Source: NP936 sp002726085 (GTDB lineage Bacteria; Acidobacteriota; Vicinamibacteria; Vicinamibacterales; UBA8438). Taken from it: a DNA stretch of 64,000 nt. How positions within the stretch are numbered: position 1 is the first letter of the stretch; the number at the start of each line of letters is the position of its first letter. The position numbers and the translations under genes are program-made. The notes below the pieces were generated by a model that saw only the letters and a program-made list of their open reading frames with translations, made no database searches and was not told the origin of the DNA. Of the stretch, positions 31,838 through 40,211 are shown in pieces. The stretch is from positions 62,001-126,000 of the forward strand of contig DASCQF010000038.1 in NCBI GenBank assembly GCA_036012905.1, written 5' to 3'.

Positions 31838-33508
31838 CTGGAGCGGGCAACCCGCGAAGTCGACGTCCTCATCGTAGGCGGTGGCCCGGCTGGGCTCTCG
31901 GCGGCCATTCGCCTGGCAGCACTGCAGAAGAGTGAAGGCGGCGAGCCACTGGCGGTCGCCGTGCTCGAGAAGGGGCGTCAGAGCGGGTCCCACCTCCTCT
32001 CCGGGGCTGTGCTCGACCCATCCGGTCTCGACGAGTTGCTGCCGGACTGGAAGACACGTGGGGCACCGGTCGAGACCCCGGTGCAGGATGACCGGATCTA
32101 CTACTTGACGGAACGGTCCCAGCTGCGCCTGCCTTTCACCCCGGCGCCGCTCCGCAACCGCGGCAACTATGTTATTTCGCTGAACCAGTTCGGGTGCTGG
32201 CTGTCTGATCAGGCCGAGGCCGAGGGCATCGACATCTGCACAGAGTCCGCAGGCACCGAGGTGCTCTATGAAGGCAATCGGGTGGTCGGCGTGCGCACCG
32301 GCGATTGGGGCCTCGACGCGCAAGGTGAGCGAAAGGGGACTTTCGAGCCCGGTGTCGACATCAAGGCGGCTGTCACGATTTTGGCTGACGGCGCGCGGGG
32401 AAACCTGACCAAGACGCTGATCCGAAAGGTCGGGCTCGAGGGCCCGACTCCCCAGGCCTTCGCGATCGGGATCAAGGAACTCTGGGAGATTCCACCCGAC
32501 CGGGTCGAGTCCGGGACCGTGGTGCACACCTTGGGGTACCCGCTGCGAAGCGAGGAGTTCGGCGGCGGCTTCATCTACGGCATGCCGGAGGGGCGGCTGG
32601 CGGTCGGTTTCGTGGTCGGGCTCGATTATCGGGACCCGCTGTTCGATCCGCATATGGCGTTTCAGCGATTCAAACAGCATCCCGTCGTCTCGGCAGTGCT
32701 GAGGAGCGGCCAGATGACACGATACGGCGCCAAGGCGATACCCGAAGGGGGCTGGCGCGCCCTTCCGCGGTGTCACGTCGACGGCGCCTTGATCGTCGGG
32801 GATGCGGCTGGATTCCTGAACTCGTTGCGACTCAAGGGAATTCATCTGGCCATGAAGAGCGGGATCTGCGCCGCCGACACCGCCTTCGAGGCGGTGCGCG
32901 AAGGCGACGTGTCGGCGGCGAAGCTCGCCAGGTTCCAGCGGCGCGTGAACGCCGGCAGTGTTCGGCGCGAGCTGTTCCCCGTGCGGAACGTCCATCAGGC
33001 GTTCCGCGCGGGGTTTTTCGCCGGCGCGGTGTGCGCCGGGCTGGTACCGCTGACCGGGGGCTGGTGGCCCCGGGGGCTGCTGTCGAGCGAGACGGGCCAC
33101 GAGCGGATGGTGCGTCTGGACCGCTACTACCGCGCCGGACGTCCAGACCCCGAGGGCGCGAGCAACGCGGCGACGGTTGATGGCACCGTGACGTTCGACA
33201 GGCTGACCAACGTCAATCGCTCCGGTACGCGTCACGAAGAGGACCAGCCGGTGCATCTGCTCGTAGAGGGCACCGACGTGTGCCGGACTCGATGCCGTGA
33301 GGAGTACGGCAACCCCTGCGTGCGTTTTTGTCCGGCCAATGTCTACGAGATGATGAGTGACGGCGACGGTAGCGGGGCCGGGCATCGCCTGCACATCACG
33401 GCCTCGAACTGCGTCCACTGCAGGACGTGCGACATCATGGATCCCTACCAGATCATCAACTGGGTGCCGCCCGAGGGCGGGGGCGGCCCAGCATACGAAG
33501 GGATGTAG
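31838..33508 (+). CDS. Electron transfer flavoprotein-ubiquinone (menaquinone) oxidoreductase
   Basis: Membrane-associated FAD/4Fe-4S enzyme moving electrons from ETF to quinone. Residues from about 10: VDVLIVGGGPAGLSAAIRL (FAD motif). Central IGIKELWEIPPDRVESGTVV and FNSLRLKGIHLAMKSG-like sequence follow. The C-terminal ferredoxin domain has CRTRCREEYGNPCVRFCPAN and CVHCRTCDIMDPYQIINWVP. Total about 556 residues, the family norm. There is no ATG, GTG or TTG in frame between the etfA stop and the FAD motif; GAGGAGG (31827-31833) sits 4 nt before CTG 31838, so I propose a CTG start. The next in-frame alternatives lie deep inside etfA. Confidence 0.92.
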   Translation: MERATREVDVLIVGGGPAGLSAAIRLAALQKSEGGEPLAVAVLEKGRQSGSHLLSGAVLDPSGLDELLPDWKTRGAPVETPVQDDRIYYLTERSQLRLPFTPAPLRNRGNYVISLNQFGCWLSDQAEAEGIDICTESAGTEVLYEGNRVVGVRTGDWGLDAQGERKGTFEPGVDIKAAVTILADGARGNLTKTLIRKVGLEGPTPQAFAIGIKELWEIPPDRVESGTVVHTLGYPLRSEEFGGGFIYGMPEGRLAVGFVVGLDYRDPLFDPHMAFQRFKQHPVVSAVLRSGQMTRYGAKAIPEGGWRALPRCHVDGALIVGDAAGFLNSLRLKGIHLAMKSGICAADTAFEAVREGDVSAAKLARFQRRVNAGSVRRELFPVRNVHQAFRAGFFAGAVCAGLVPLTGGWWPRGLLSSETGHERMVRLDRYYRAGRPDPEGASNAATVDGTVTFDRLTNVNRSGTRHEEDQPVHLLVEGTDVCRTRCREEYGNPCVRFCPANVYEMMSDGDGSGAGHRLHITASNCVHCRTCDIMDPYQIINWVPPEGGGGPAYEGM

Positions 33509-33583
33509 CGTGGACGACCGACCAGAAGTCCAAGGCCGTCCCGGTCGGCTACAGGCTACTGGCTTTTGCCTTCAGGTGCCCTG

Positions 33584-34258
33584 GTGACGGAGACAGTGCT
33601 TACGCGGTGGCAGCTGGCACAGGCGGCGCTCATCGCCGGGGTCGGGGGGCCGATCATCGGGGCACTTGGCCGCACGGTGCGCTGGCGGGTCGAAGGTGCC
33701 GAGCACTACGACGCCATCGTGGCCGAGCACCGTCAGCCCATCTTTGCGTTCTGGCACGGGCGCATTCTGTCGGCGACCTACTACTGGCGTGACCGTGGCA
33801 TCGTGGTCATGACCAGCAGCAATTTCGATGGCGAGTGGATTGCCCGGATCATCCGGCGGTTCGGGTATGGCACGGCCCGCGGGTCGACGTCGCGTGGTGC
33901 CCGGCGCGCACTCATCCAGCTCAAGCGCGATGTTGCCGCCGGGCGGCCGGCGGCGTTCACGGTCGATGGTCCGCGTGGACCGGCCGGCCGGGCGCAGCCC
34001 GGCGCGGTGTGGCTGGCTGGTGTGACCGGCAATCCGATTCTGCCGTTTCATATCGAGGCCGACCGGTTCTGGTCGGCGCGCAGCTGGGACCGCACGCAGA
34101 TTCCCCGGCCATTCAGCGCCGCGGCAGTGTCGATCGGTGAGCCATTCGAGGTGCCCGACCCGTCGGTGGACGGCGTTATTGAGGAGCGCCGCGCCGCGCT
34201 GGAGCAGGTGCTCGCGGAGCTGGGTGAGCGCGCCACGGCGCTGCTGCGGAGAGGGTGA
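33584..34258 (+). CDS. DUF374 lysophospholipid acyltransferase-family protein
   Basis: Predicted membrane-peripheral acyltransferase of the LPLAT superfamily, possibly acting on lipid A or phospholipid. From GTG 33584, 224 residues; TTG 33566 is an alternative start. The DUF374 signatures are present: IFAFWHGRILSATYYWRDRG (the HxxxxD-like site reads HGRILS), VVMTSSNFDGEWIARIIRRFG, GTARGSTSRGARRALIQLKR and AFTVDGPRGPAGRAQPGAVW. It lies between ETF-QO and the deacetylase gene and overlaps the reading frame start of the latter. Confidence 0.87.
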   Translation: MTETVLTRWQLAQAALIAGVGGPIIGALGRTVRWRVEGAEHYDAIVAEHRQPIFAFWHGRILSATYYWRDRGIVVMTSSNFDGEWIARIIRRFGYGTARGSTSRGARRALIQLKRDVAAGRPAAFTVDGPRGPAGRAQPGAVWLAGVTGNPILPFHIEADRFWSARSWDRTQIPRPFSAAAVSIGEPFEVPDPSVDGVIEERRAALEQVLAELGERATALLRRG

Positions 34259-34281
34259 CGGCGGACGAGGAGGACCGGCTC

Positions 34282-35307
34282 ATGTTACTTGTCGGGAGCG
34301 ATCATTTCATCGATCATCAGACACCAGACGGCCATCCCGAGCAGCCTGCGCGAGCCCGAGTGATGGCCGAAGTGAGCCGGCGGTGGTCCGACGCGGGCGG
34401 GGCGTTGACGGCGCCTCGCCCGGCGACGCTTGATGAGCTCGTTCGCGTACACACGCCGGAGTATGTGGACCAGATCGCCGACACCGCCGGGCAGCGGTTT
34501 CGGCTCGATGCCGACACCTACACGTCGGCCGACTCCTACGACGTCGCGCTCCACGCAGCCGGTGCCGCCATCACCGCGGTCGAGCACACGCTCACCGAGG
34601 CCATGCCCGCCATCGCGTTCGTCCGGCCTCCCGGTCACCATGCCGAGCCGGACCGTGCGATGGGGTTCTGTCTGTTCAACAATGTCGCCGTCGCCGCCGC
34701 CTCGGCGCGGGCCGCGGGGGTGAACCGGGTCGCGATACTCGACTACGACGTACACCACGGCAACGGTACTCAGTGGATGTTCTACGACGACCCGGCCGTG
34801 CTCTATGTCTCGCTGCACCAGTACCCGTTCTATCCAGGGACAGGCGCCGTCACCGACGTTGGTCGTGGCGACGGGATCGGCTTTACTCTCAACGTGCCGC
34901 TCGAGGCCGGGGCGAGTGACGCCGACTACGACCGCGCCATGCGCGAAGTAGTCGGGCCCGTGGTGACGGCGTTCGCACCGGAGCTGATTCTCCTCTCGGC
35001 TGGTTACGACGCTCACGCCCAGGATCCGCTTGGTGGAATGCAGGTGTCGACCGAGGGCTTTGCGGCGATGACGGCACACGTGCAGCGCCTGGCCGAGACC
35101 TGCTGCCAGGGGCGGCTGGCGGCGGTCACCGAAGGCGGATACGACCTGACGGCCCTCGACGCCTGTCTCGAGTCCACGCTGACACAACTGGGCGACGGAC
35201 CTCCGGCGTCCGGGGCGGCTGTGATCGGCGACACCAACCGGGTCAATTCAGTGATCCCTGCCGTGCGACAGGCTCTCGCGCCGTATTGGTCGGGAATCTT
35301 TCGGTAG
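34282..35307 (+). CDS. Histone deacetylase-family (HDAC-like) amidohydrolase
   Basis: Zn-dependent deacetylase of the arginase/deacetylase fold, in bacteria acting on acetyl-polyamines, acetoin-related or acetyl-lysine substrates. ATG 34282 is chosen because GAGGAGG lies 8 nt upstream; 341 residues. Signatures: HPEQPARARVMAEV, FVRPPGHHAEPDRAMGFCLF (catalytic histidines), the zinc site in AILDYDVHHGNGTQWMFYDD and LLSAGYDAHAQDPLGGM. The physiological substrate cannot be told. Confidence 0.92.
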   Translation: MLLVGSDHFIDHQTPDGHPEQPARARVMAEVSRRWSDAGGALTAPRPATLDELVRVHTPEYVDQIADTAGQRFRLDADTYTSADSYDVALHAAGAAITAVEHTLTEAMPAIAFVRPPGHHAEPDRAMGFCLFNNVAVAAASARAAGVNRVAILDYDVHHGNGTQWMFYDDPAVLYVSLHQYPFYPGTGAVTDVGRGDGIGFTLNVPLEAGASDADYDRAMREVVGPVVTAFAPELILLSAGYDAHAQDPLGGMQVSTEGFAAMTAHVQRLAETCCQGRLAAVTEGGYDLTALDACLESTLTQLGDGPPASGAAVIGDTNRVNSVIPAVRQALAPYWSGIFR

Positions 35308-35310
35308 ATT

Positions 35311-35340
35311 CGAGGAGACCGGAGGCAGGAGACATCGGAG
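35311..35340. repeat. GGAGACCGGAGGCAGGAG short run
   Basis: CGAGGAGACCGGAGGCAGGAG just after the deacetylase gene is a reduced copy of the CAGGAG family without the hairpin cap. Confidence 0.6.
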
Positions 35341-35402
35341 CTGTGCCCAGGCGTTCTGTTTGACCGGCCACACTCCGCGGCGGGGCACGGCCGTCGGCCG
35401 CT

Positions 35403-35411
35403 TGCTATAAT
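35403..35411 (+). promoter_or_regulatory. Extended -10 promoter of leuS
   Basis: TGCTATAAT, a perfect extended -10, lies about 56 bp before the GTG start of leuS. No -35 consensus is seen at the usual distance. The leader of about 50 nt contains no obvious T-box or terminator hairpin. Confidence 0.6.
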
Positions 35412-35466
35412 TCTTGCAGACCCTCATTGGTTCCCGTCTCAGACGTCCAATCACAAAACCACCACC

Positions 35467-38043
35467 GTGTCCGACTACAACCCGCAGGCGATCGAAGAGA
35501 AGTGGCAGCGGCGCTGGGCCGACGAGCGCGCATTCGAGGTGACCGAGGAGCCCGGGCGCCCGAAGTTCTACTGTCTCGTCATGTTCGCCTATCCGTCCGG
35601 TCATGCGCACGTCGGACACGTGCGGAACTACATGATCGGCGACGTCATTGCGCGGATGAAGCGGATGCGCGGCTTCAACGTCCTGCACCCGTTCGGGTGG
35701 GACGCCTTCGGCTTGCCGGCCGAGAACGCCGCCATCAAGAACCGGTCGCATCCTGAAACCTGGACGCTCGAGAACATCGCGCACATGAAGGGGCAGCTAC
35801 AGCGGCTGGGTATCAGCTATGCCTGGGAGCGCGAGCTGGCGACCTGCGAGGCGAGCTACTACAAGTGGAACCAGTGGCTGTTCCTCCAGATGTTCGAGCG
35901 GGACGTGGCGTATCGTCGCCGCTCCACGGTGAACTGGTGCTCGAGTTGCGCGACGGTCCTCGCCAACGAACAGGTTGTCGACGGCGGCTGCTGGCGGTGC
36001 GGCACCGTGGTCGAGCCACGAGAGCTCGAGCAGTGGTTCCTGCGGATCACCCAATATGCCGACGGGCTGCTCGACGGTATCGAGCGGCTCGACGAGTGGC
36101 CCGACAAGGTGCTGACGATGCAGCGGAACTGGATCGGACGCTCCGAGGGGGCGCTGGTCAGGTTCCCCGTTGAAAACGCCGGCGCCGAGCCGGTCGCGGA
36201 TGGAGACGCGGTCGAGATCGAGATCTTCACCACGCGGATCGACACGATCTTTGGCGCGACCTTCGTGTTGCTGGCGCCGGAACATCCCTTGGTCGACCGC
36301 TTCGTCGATGAGGCGACAGACCCGGAGGCGTTGCGCCGACAGGTGCAGCAGTTCCGCGCGTTGGACCGGACCGACCGCATGACCGGGGCGCTGGAGAAAG
36401 AGGGGTTCGATACCGGGCGCACTGCAGTCAACCCGTTCACCGGGCGGCCGGTGCCGGTCTGGATCGCCAATTTCGTGCTCGCCGAGTATGGCACCGGCGC
36501 CGTCATGGCGGTGCCGGCCCACGACCAGCGGGACTTCGAGTTTGCACGAAAGTATGGAATGCCGGTGGAGGTGGTGATTCAGCCCCCAATCGAAGGTGAC
36601 GTTGCGCCCCTCGACGGTGCGACCCTGGAGGCAGCGCATTCGGGGTCGGGCACGCTGGTGAACTCCGGCGAGTTCACGGGCCTGTCCACAGAGGGCGCGG
36701 CCATGCACATGGCGCGGGCGGCCGAGTCGATGGGGGTGGGCCGAGCAGAAGTGCAGTTCAGACTCAAGGATTGGGGAATTTCACGGCAGCGGTACTGGGG
36801 CACGCCGATCCCGATCATCCACTGTGATGCGTGCGGGTTGCAGCCGGTGTCGCTGGACGATCTTCCGGTCGAGTTGCCCAAGGTGTCGGAGTTCACCGGT
36901 CGAGGCGATTCGCCGCTGGCGCAGATCCCCGAGTTCGTCAACACCACCTGTCCGTCATGCCAGGGACCCGCGCGTCGGGAGACCGACACGATGGACACGT
37001 TCGTGGACTCCTCCTGGTATTTCTATCGCTACTGCGATGCGTCGAACGATGCTCAGGCCTTCGACCCCGAGACGGTCCGCTACTGGGGACCGGTCGACTT
37101 CTACAGCGGCGGCGTCGAGCACGCGATCCTGCACTTGATTTACTCTCGATTCTTCTGCCGGGTGTTCAAGGATCTCGGCATGGTGGACCACGACGAGCCG
37201 TTCACGCGTCTGCTGACTCAGGGTATGGTGCTGCGCGACGGCGCGGTGATGTCGAAATCAAAGGGTAACGTCGTCGACCCCGATCAGATGATCGCGAGCT
37301 ATGGCGCCGACACGCTACGGCTGTACGAGATGTTCGTCGCGCCGCCCGAGAAGGAGATCGAGTGGACCGACTCCGGGCTGGAGGGCAGCTTCCGATTCTT
37401 GGCCAGAGTCTGGCGGCTCGTCACCTCGCTCTGTTCGGTGGCGGCTGGCACACCACAAACCGGCCTCGAGACGATGACGCTCGATGACGCCCATCGCGCG
37501 CTCCGCCGGAAGACGCACGAGACGATTCGTCGGGTCTCGGCGGATCTCGACCCGCGTGTGCATCTGAACACTGCGGTGTCGGGGCTGATGGAGCTCGTCA
37601 ACGACCTCTACGCCTTCTGCGAGCGGCATGGGTTGGCGCCACATGCTGCCGCGGCGGGGCAGGGGGCGCCGGCGGCTGACCAGGTGGCGGCGGAGACACG
37701 CGCAGTGCTCGGAGAGGCGATCGAGGCGCTGGTGCTGATGTTGTCACCCTTCACCCCGCATCTGTGCGAGGAGCTCTGGGAGCGACTCGGGCACGTCGGC
37801 GGCCTCGTCACGGTGGCGTGGCCCACGTTCGACCCGGAGGTAGCGCGGGCGGACGAGATTGTGGTGCCCGTGCAGGTCAACGGCAAGCTCCGCGCTCGTC
37901 TCACCGTGCCGGCCGTTGTAGCGGACGAAGACCTGCGGACGTTGGCGTTGGAGGAGCCCGCCGTGCGATCGCATACCGCTGGCAAGACCGTGGCGCGTGT
38001 CGTGGTCGTCAAACGCAAGCTCGTGAACATAGTGATTAGATGA
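35467..38043 (+). CDS. leuS: Leucyl-tRNA synthetase
   Basis: Charges tRNA-Leu; class I enzyme with CP1 editing domain. GTG start, 858 residues. HIGH-type motif in FAYPSGHAHVGHVRNYMIGD (about 39-58), zinc-binding CSSCATVLANEQVVDGGCWR, the editing site with ARGDTAV-like FTTRIDTIFGATFVLLAPEH and later VMAVPAHDQRDFEFARKYGM. The class I lysine is in VMSKSKGNVVDPDQMI near residue 595. The C-terminal domain ends VARVVVVKRKLVNIVI. No Shine-Dalgarno is evident before the GTG. Confidence 0.97.
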   Translation: MSDYNPQAIEEKWQRRWADERAFEVTEEPGRPKFYCLVMFAYPSGHAHVGHVRNYMIGDVIARMKRMRGFNVLHPFGWDAFGLPAENAAIKNRSHPETWTLENIAHMKGQLQRLGISYAWERELATCEASYYKWNQWLFLQMFERDVAYRRRSTVNWCSSCATVLANEQVVDGGCWRCGTVVEPRELEQWFLRITQYADGLLDGIERLDEWPDKVLTMQRNWIGRSEGALVRFPVENAGAEPVADGDAVEIEIFTTRIDTIFGATFVLLAPEHPLVDRFVDEATDPEALRRQVQQFRALDRTDRMTGALEKEGFDTGRTAVNPFTGRPVPVWIANFVLAEYGTGAVMAVPAHDQRDFEFARKYGMPVEVVIQPPIEGDVAPLDGATLEAAHSGSGTLVNSGEFTGLSTEGAAMHMARAAESMGVGRAEVQFRLKDWGISRQRYWGTPIPIIHCDACGLQPVSLDDLPVELPKVSEFTGRGDSPLAQIPEFVNTTCPSCQGPARRETDTMDTFVDSSWYFYRYCDASNDAQAFDPETVRYWGPVDFYSGGVEHAILHLIYSRFFCRVFKDLGMVDHDEPFTRLLTQGMVLRDGAVMSKSKGNVVDPDQMIASYGADTLRLYEMFVAPPEKEIEWTDSGLEGSFRFLARVWRLVTSLCSVAAGTPQTGLETMTLDDAHRALRRKTHETIRRVSADLDPRVHLNTAVSGLMELVNDLYAFCERHGLAPHAAAAGQGAPAADQVAAETRAVLGEAIEALVLMLSPFTPHLCEELWERLGHVGGLVTVAWPTFDPEVARADEIVVPVQVNGKLRARLTVPAVVADEDLRTLALEEPAVRSHTAGKTVARVVVVKRKLVNIVIR

Positions 38044-38110
38044 TGTGTCCCCTGAGCCGCGTCGAAGGGTGAATATCGTGGTACGGTAGTCAGGAAACGG
38101 AGACAAGACG

Positions 38111-38665
38111 ATGACGAGCCGACAGCGATCCAATCTGGCGGGCCTGATGTGCGCGTGTGTCGCGGCGCTCGCTTGCAGCGGGTGCGGGTATTCGCTCGCC
38201 GGGCAGGGGTCATTCCTGCCCGACTACATCCAGACGATCGGCGTGCCGATGTTCGAGAACGCAACGACGGTGTTCGAGGTGGAGCAGAACTTGACCCAGG
38301 AGGTTCGGACGGCCTTCATTGGGCGTGGGCCATACACGGTCATCGCGTCCGATACCGGCGTCGACGCCTTGCTCGCCGGCACGATCACCGGTATCACGAT
38401 CCTGCCGGCGACATTCACCGCGCAGCAGCAGGCCTCGCGCTACATCTTTACCCTGAGCGCCGCGATCGAGTTTCGCGATCTGACGACCAACGAGATTCTC
38501 TGGGAGAATCCCGCGCTCACCTTTAGCGACGAGTACGAGGTGGCGTCTGGGACCGGTGGTGAACTGGATGCCTCGACGTTCTTCGGCCAGCAGTCGAACG
38601 CCGTTGAGCGGGTGGCCAAGGATTTCGCCGGTACGGTCGTGAGCTCGATTCTGGAGGCGTTCTAG
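38111..38665 (+). CDS. lptE: LPS-assembly lipoprotein LptE
   Basis: Outer-membrane lipoprotein that plugs and assembles LptD. The 184-residue product has a short lipoprotein signal with the cysteine in ALACSGCGYSLAG (likely C25). The family-typical GCGYSLAGQGSFLPDYIQTI and VPMFENATTVFEVEQNLTQE follow. The C-terminal half has AAIEFRDLTTNEILWENPAL. It lies between leuS and holA, its classic location. The TAG stop is part of a palindromic repeat end. Confidence 0.92.
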   Translation: MTSRQRSNLAGLMCACVAALACSGCGYSLAGQGSFLPDYIQTIGVPMFENATTVFEVEQNLTQEVRTAFIGRGPYTVIASDTGVDALLAGTITGITILPATFTAQQQASRYIFTLSAAIEFRDLTTNEILWENPALTFSDEYEVASGTGGELDASTFFGQQSNAVERVAKDFAGTVVSSILEAF

Positions 38666-38751
38666 CGACGCGGTGCCGAGAGCCCTCGACGATCGACGGC
38701 ACCGCATCGCTAGACAGCATTTATCATAGCCCCGCTACGCGGGGGCTAGAC
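38662..38751. repeat. Composite element: CTAG palindrome plus GC hairpin
   Basis: The palindrome, 38662-38713 (52 bp), has nearly perfect arms: TCTAGCGACGCGGTGCCG against the complement of CGGCACCGCATCGCTAGA, one mismatch in 18. A spacer (ACAGCATTTATCATAG) leads to AGCCCCGCTACGCGGGGGCT (hairpin, 38728 on). It aligns in reverse with 21403-21494. It could fold strongly in RNA but lacks a T tract, so a terminator function is doubtful. Confidence 0.88.
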
Positions 38752-38864
38752 GCCCACTACAGACGGGCGTCCAGCTGCTCTAGGGTCTGCCGTGACGGCG
38801 TCCCGAAGCCCGCAGCCCGATGCCCCACAGCGGGCCAGAGCGCGTAACGCTGGCCCCATCCTCC

Positions 38865-39845
38865 ATGGGCACCATCACACCAAGCGCGGCGCACAAGCGA
38901 ATTGCGTCCGGCGATCTGGACCCCGTCTATCTGGTGCTGGGGGACGATGCTGTAGAGACGGCTGAGATGGCCGACGCCTTCCAGGAAGTCGTGGACGACG
39001 GCTTGCGGGCGTTCAACGTCGTGCGGCTGTATGGAGGCGATGCGACTTTGGGACAGGTCATCGACGCGGCAAACACGCTGCCGATGATGGCGCCGCGTCG
39101 CATCGTCATCGTGCTGCGAGCGGAGCACTGTCTCGTGCCGAAGCGCGAGAGCCGCGCCACGGCTGCAGACTTGGAGGAATTCGAAGCTTATCTTACAGAC
39201 CCTCACCCGCACGCCAGTCTCATCCTCGTCGCCGGCGACCTCGACAAGCGTCGCAGCATCACGAAGCGGTTGCTCAAGACTGCGACGGTGGTGACCTGCG
39301 GCGTTCTCGACACCCTCGCCGATGCTGAGCGATGGGTGCGGCGGCGCGTCTCCGCCGAGGGCATGTCGATCGAGCCGGCAGCCGCCCGTCTGCTCGCGGA
39401 GCAGGTGGGTCCGAATCTCACGCGACTGCGTGGTGATGTCGAACGGCTCTTGATCTTTGCCACCGGACAGTCGTCTATCGGGGTGGCCGACATCCGGGAG
39501 ATCGCCGGCCCGGCAGCGGCGCATGATGACTGGGGGGTTGCCAGAGCGATCGAGCACGGCCAGACGGCCCAAGCGCTGAAAGAGCTGGCGTTGGTGCTCG
39601 AATCTGGCGCCGCAGCCTACATGGTGCTGGGGCAGCTGGCCTGGGTGGTGAGAACGAAGCTGCCGTCCGCACGGCTTCCCGATGCGGTTGAGGCACTGTT
39701 CCGAACCGACCTGGCTCTGAAGAGCTCGGCTGGCGACCACCGGGTTCTGCTGGAGCGACTCGTATTGGAGCTATGCAGCGCGGGTCTTGGGGGGGCTGGT
39801 GGACGTCGACCCCAGGGCCGGCGCGTCGTGAGTAAGCTGAGTTAA
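38865..39845 (+). CDS. holA: DNA polymerase III delta subunit
   Basis: Clamp-loader subunit that opens the beta clamp. I start at ATG 38865 (MGTITPSAAHK), giving 326 residues; the frame upstream is repeat-derived. Family features are DPVYLVLGDDAVETAEMADA near the N-terminus, FNVVRLYGGDATLGQVIDAA, PMMAPRRIVIVLRAE, and the C-terminal DWGVARAIEHGQTAQALKEL. It overlaps the convergent rpsT by 4 bp; holA next to rpsT is a common arrangement. Confidence 0.9.
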   Translation: MGTITPSAAHKRIASGDLDPVYLVLGDDAVETAEMADAFQEVVDDGLRAFNVVRLYGGDATLGQVIDAANTLPMMAPRRIVIVLRAEHCLVPKRESRATAADLEEFEAYLTDPHPHASLILVAGDLDKRRSITKRLLKTATVVTCGVLDTLADAERWVRRRVSAEGMSIEPAAARLLAEQVGPNLTRLRGDVERLLIFATGQSSIGVADIREIAGPAAAHDDWGVARAIEHGQTAQALKELALVLESGAAAYMVLGQLAWVVRTKLPSARLPDAVEALFRTDLALKSSAGDHRVLLERLVLELCSAGLGGAGGRRPQGRRVVSKLS

Positions 39846-40108
39846 CCCGCCGCGCCGGCGAGCCGTTTGGCGAGCCGAGATTTGTATCGCGCCGCAGTGT
39901 TGTCGTGGATGATGCCCTTGGCGGACATCTTGTCTATCAGCGAGACGGTGCCGTTGAGAACCGACCGCGCTTCGTCGGTTTTGCCCTGGTCGATTGCCGT
40001 ACGTAGCGACTTCAACGCGCGGCGCAGCCGGGTTCGCATCCCCCGGTTCCGCGCACGTCGGACAAGGTCCTGTTTATGCGCCTTCAACGTGTTTTTGTGA
40101 TTGGCCAA
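39842..40108 (-). CDS. rpsT: 30S ribosomal protein S20
   Basis: Primary binder of 16S rRNA, 88 residues, basic and helical: ANHKNTLKAHKQDLVRRARN then KSLRTAIDQGKTDEARSVLN, and SLIDKMSAKGIIHDNTAARY. The initiation codon is TTG at 40108-40106; no ATG or GTG fits. E. coli rpsT also starts with UUG, where it matters for autogenous control. The product converges with holA. Confidence 0.97.
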   Translation of the reverse strand: MANHKNTLKAHKQDLVRRARNRGMRTRLRRALKSLRTAIDQGKTDEARSVLNGTVSLIDKMSAKGIIHDNTAARYKSRLAKRLAGAAG

Positions 40109-40170
40109 AACGTCGTGGATCCTTTCCGTTCCTTGCTGCCCGCCGGTCCTGACCGGCCAGACGACCCTTC

Positions 40171-40179
40171 ATTATAGCA
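40171..40179 (-). promoter_or_regulatory. Extended -10 promoter of rpsT and leader hairpin
   Basis: On the minus strand TGCTATAAT lies about 62 bp before the TTG start. The leader contains the perfect stem CCGGTC-AG-GACCGG (40143-40156), which might be used in regulation by free S20, though nothing here proves it. AAGGA follows before the start codon. Confidence 0.6.
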
Positions 40180-40211
40180 CTTGCGGACGGTGGGGCGACG
40201 CTTTGCGGCCC

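Noticed and set aside
35412..35466. T-box riboswitch upstream of leuS
   Set aside because: The leader is only about 50 nt and contains no T-box sequence or terminator/antiterminator pair.
38728..38751. Rho-independent terminator after lptE
   Set aside because: The GC hairpin is strong but is not followed by a T run, and it is part of a dispersed repeat that also occurs in reverse at 21.4 kb.
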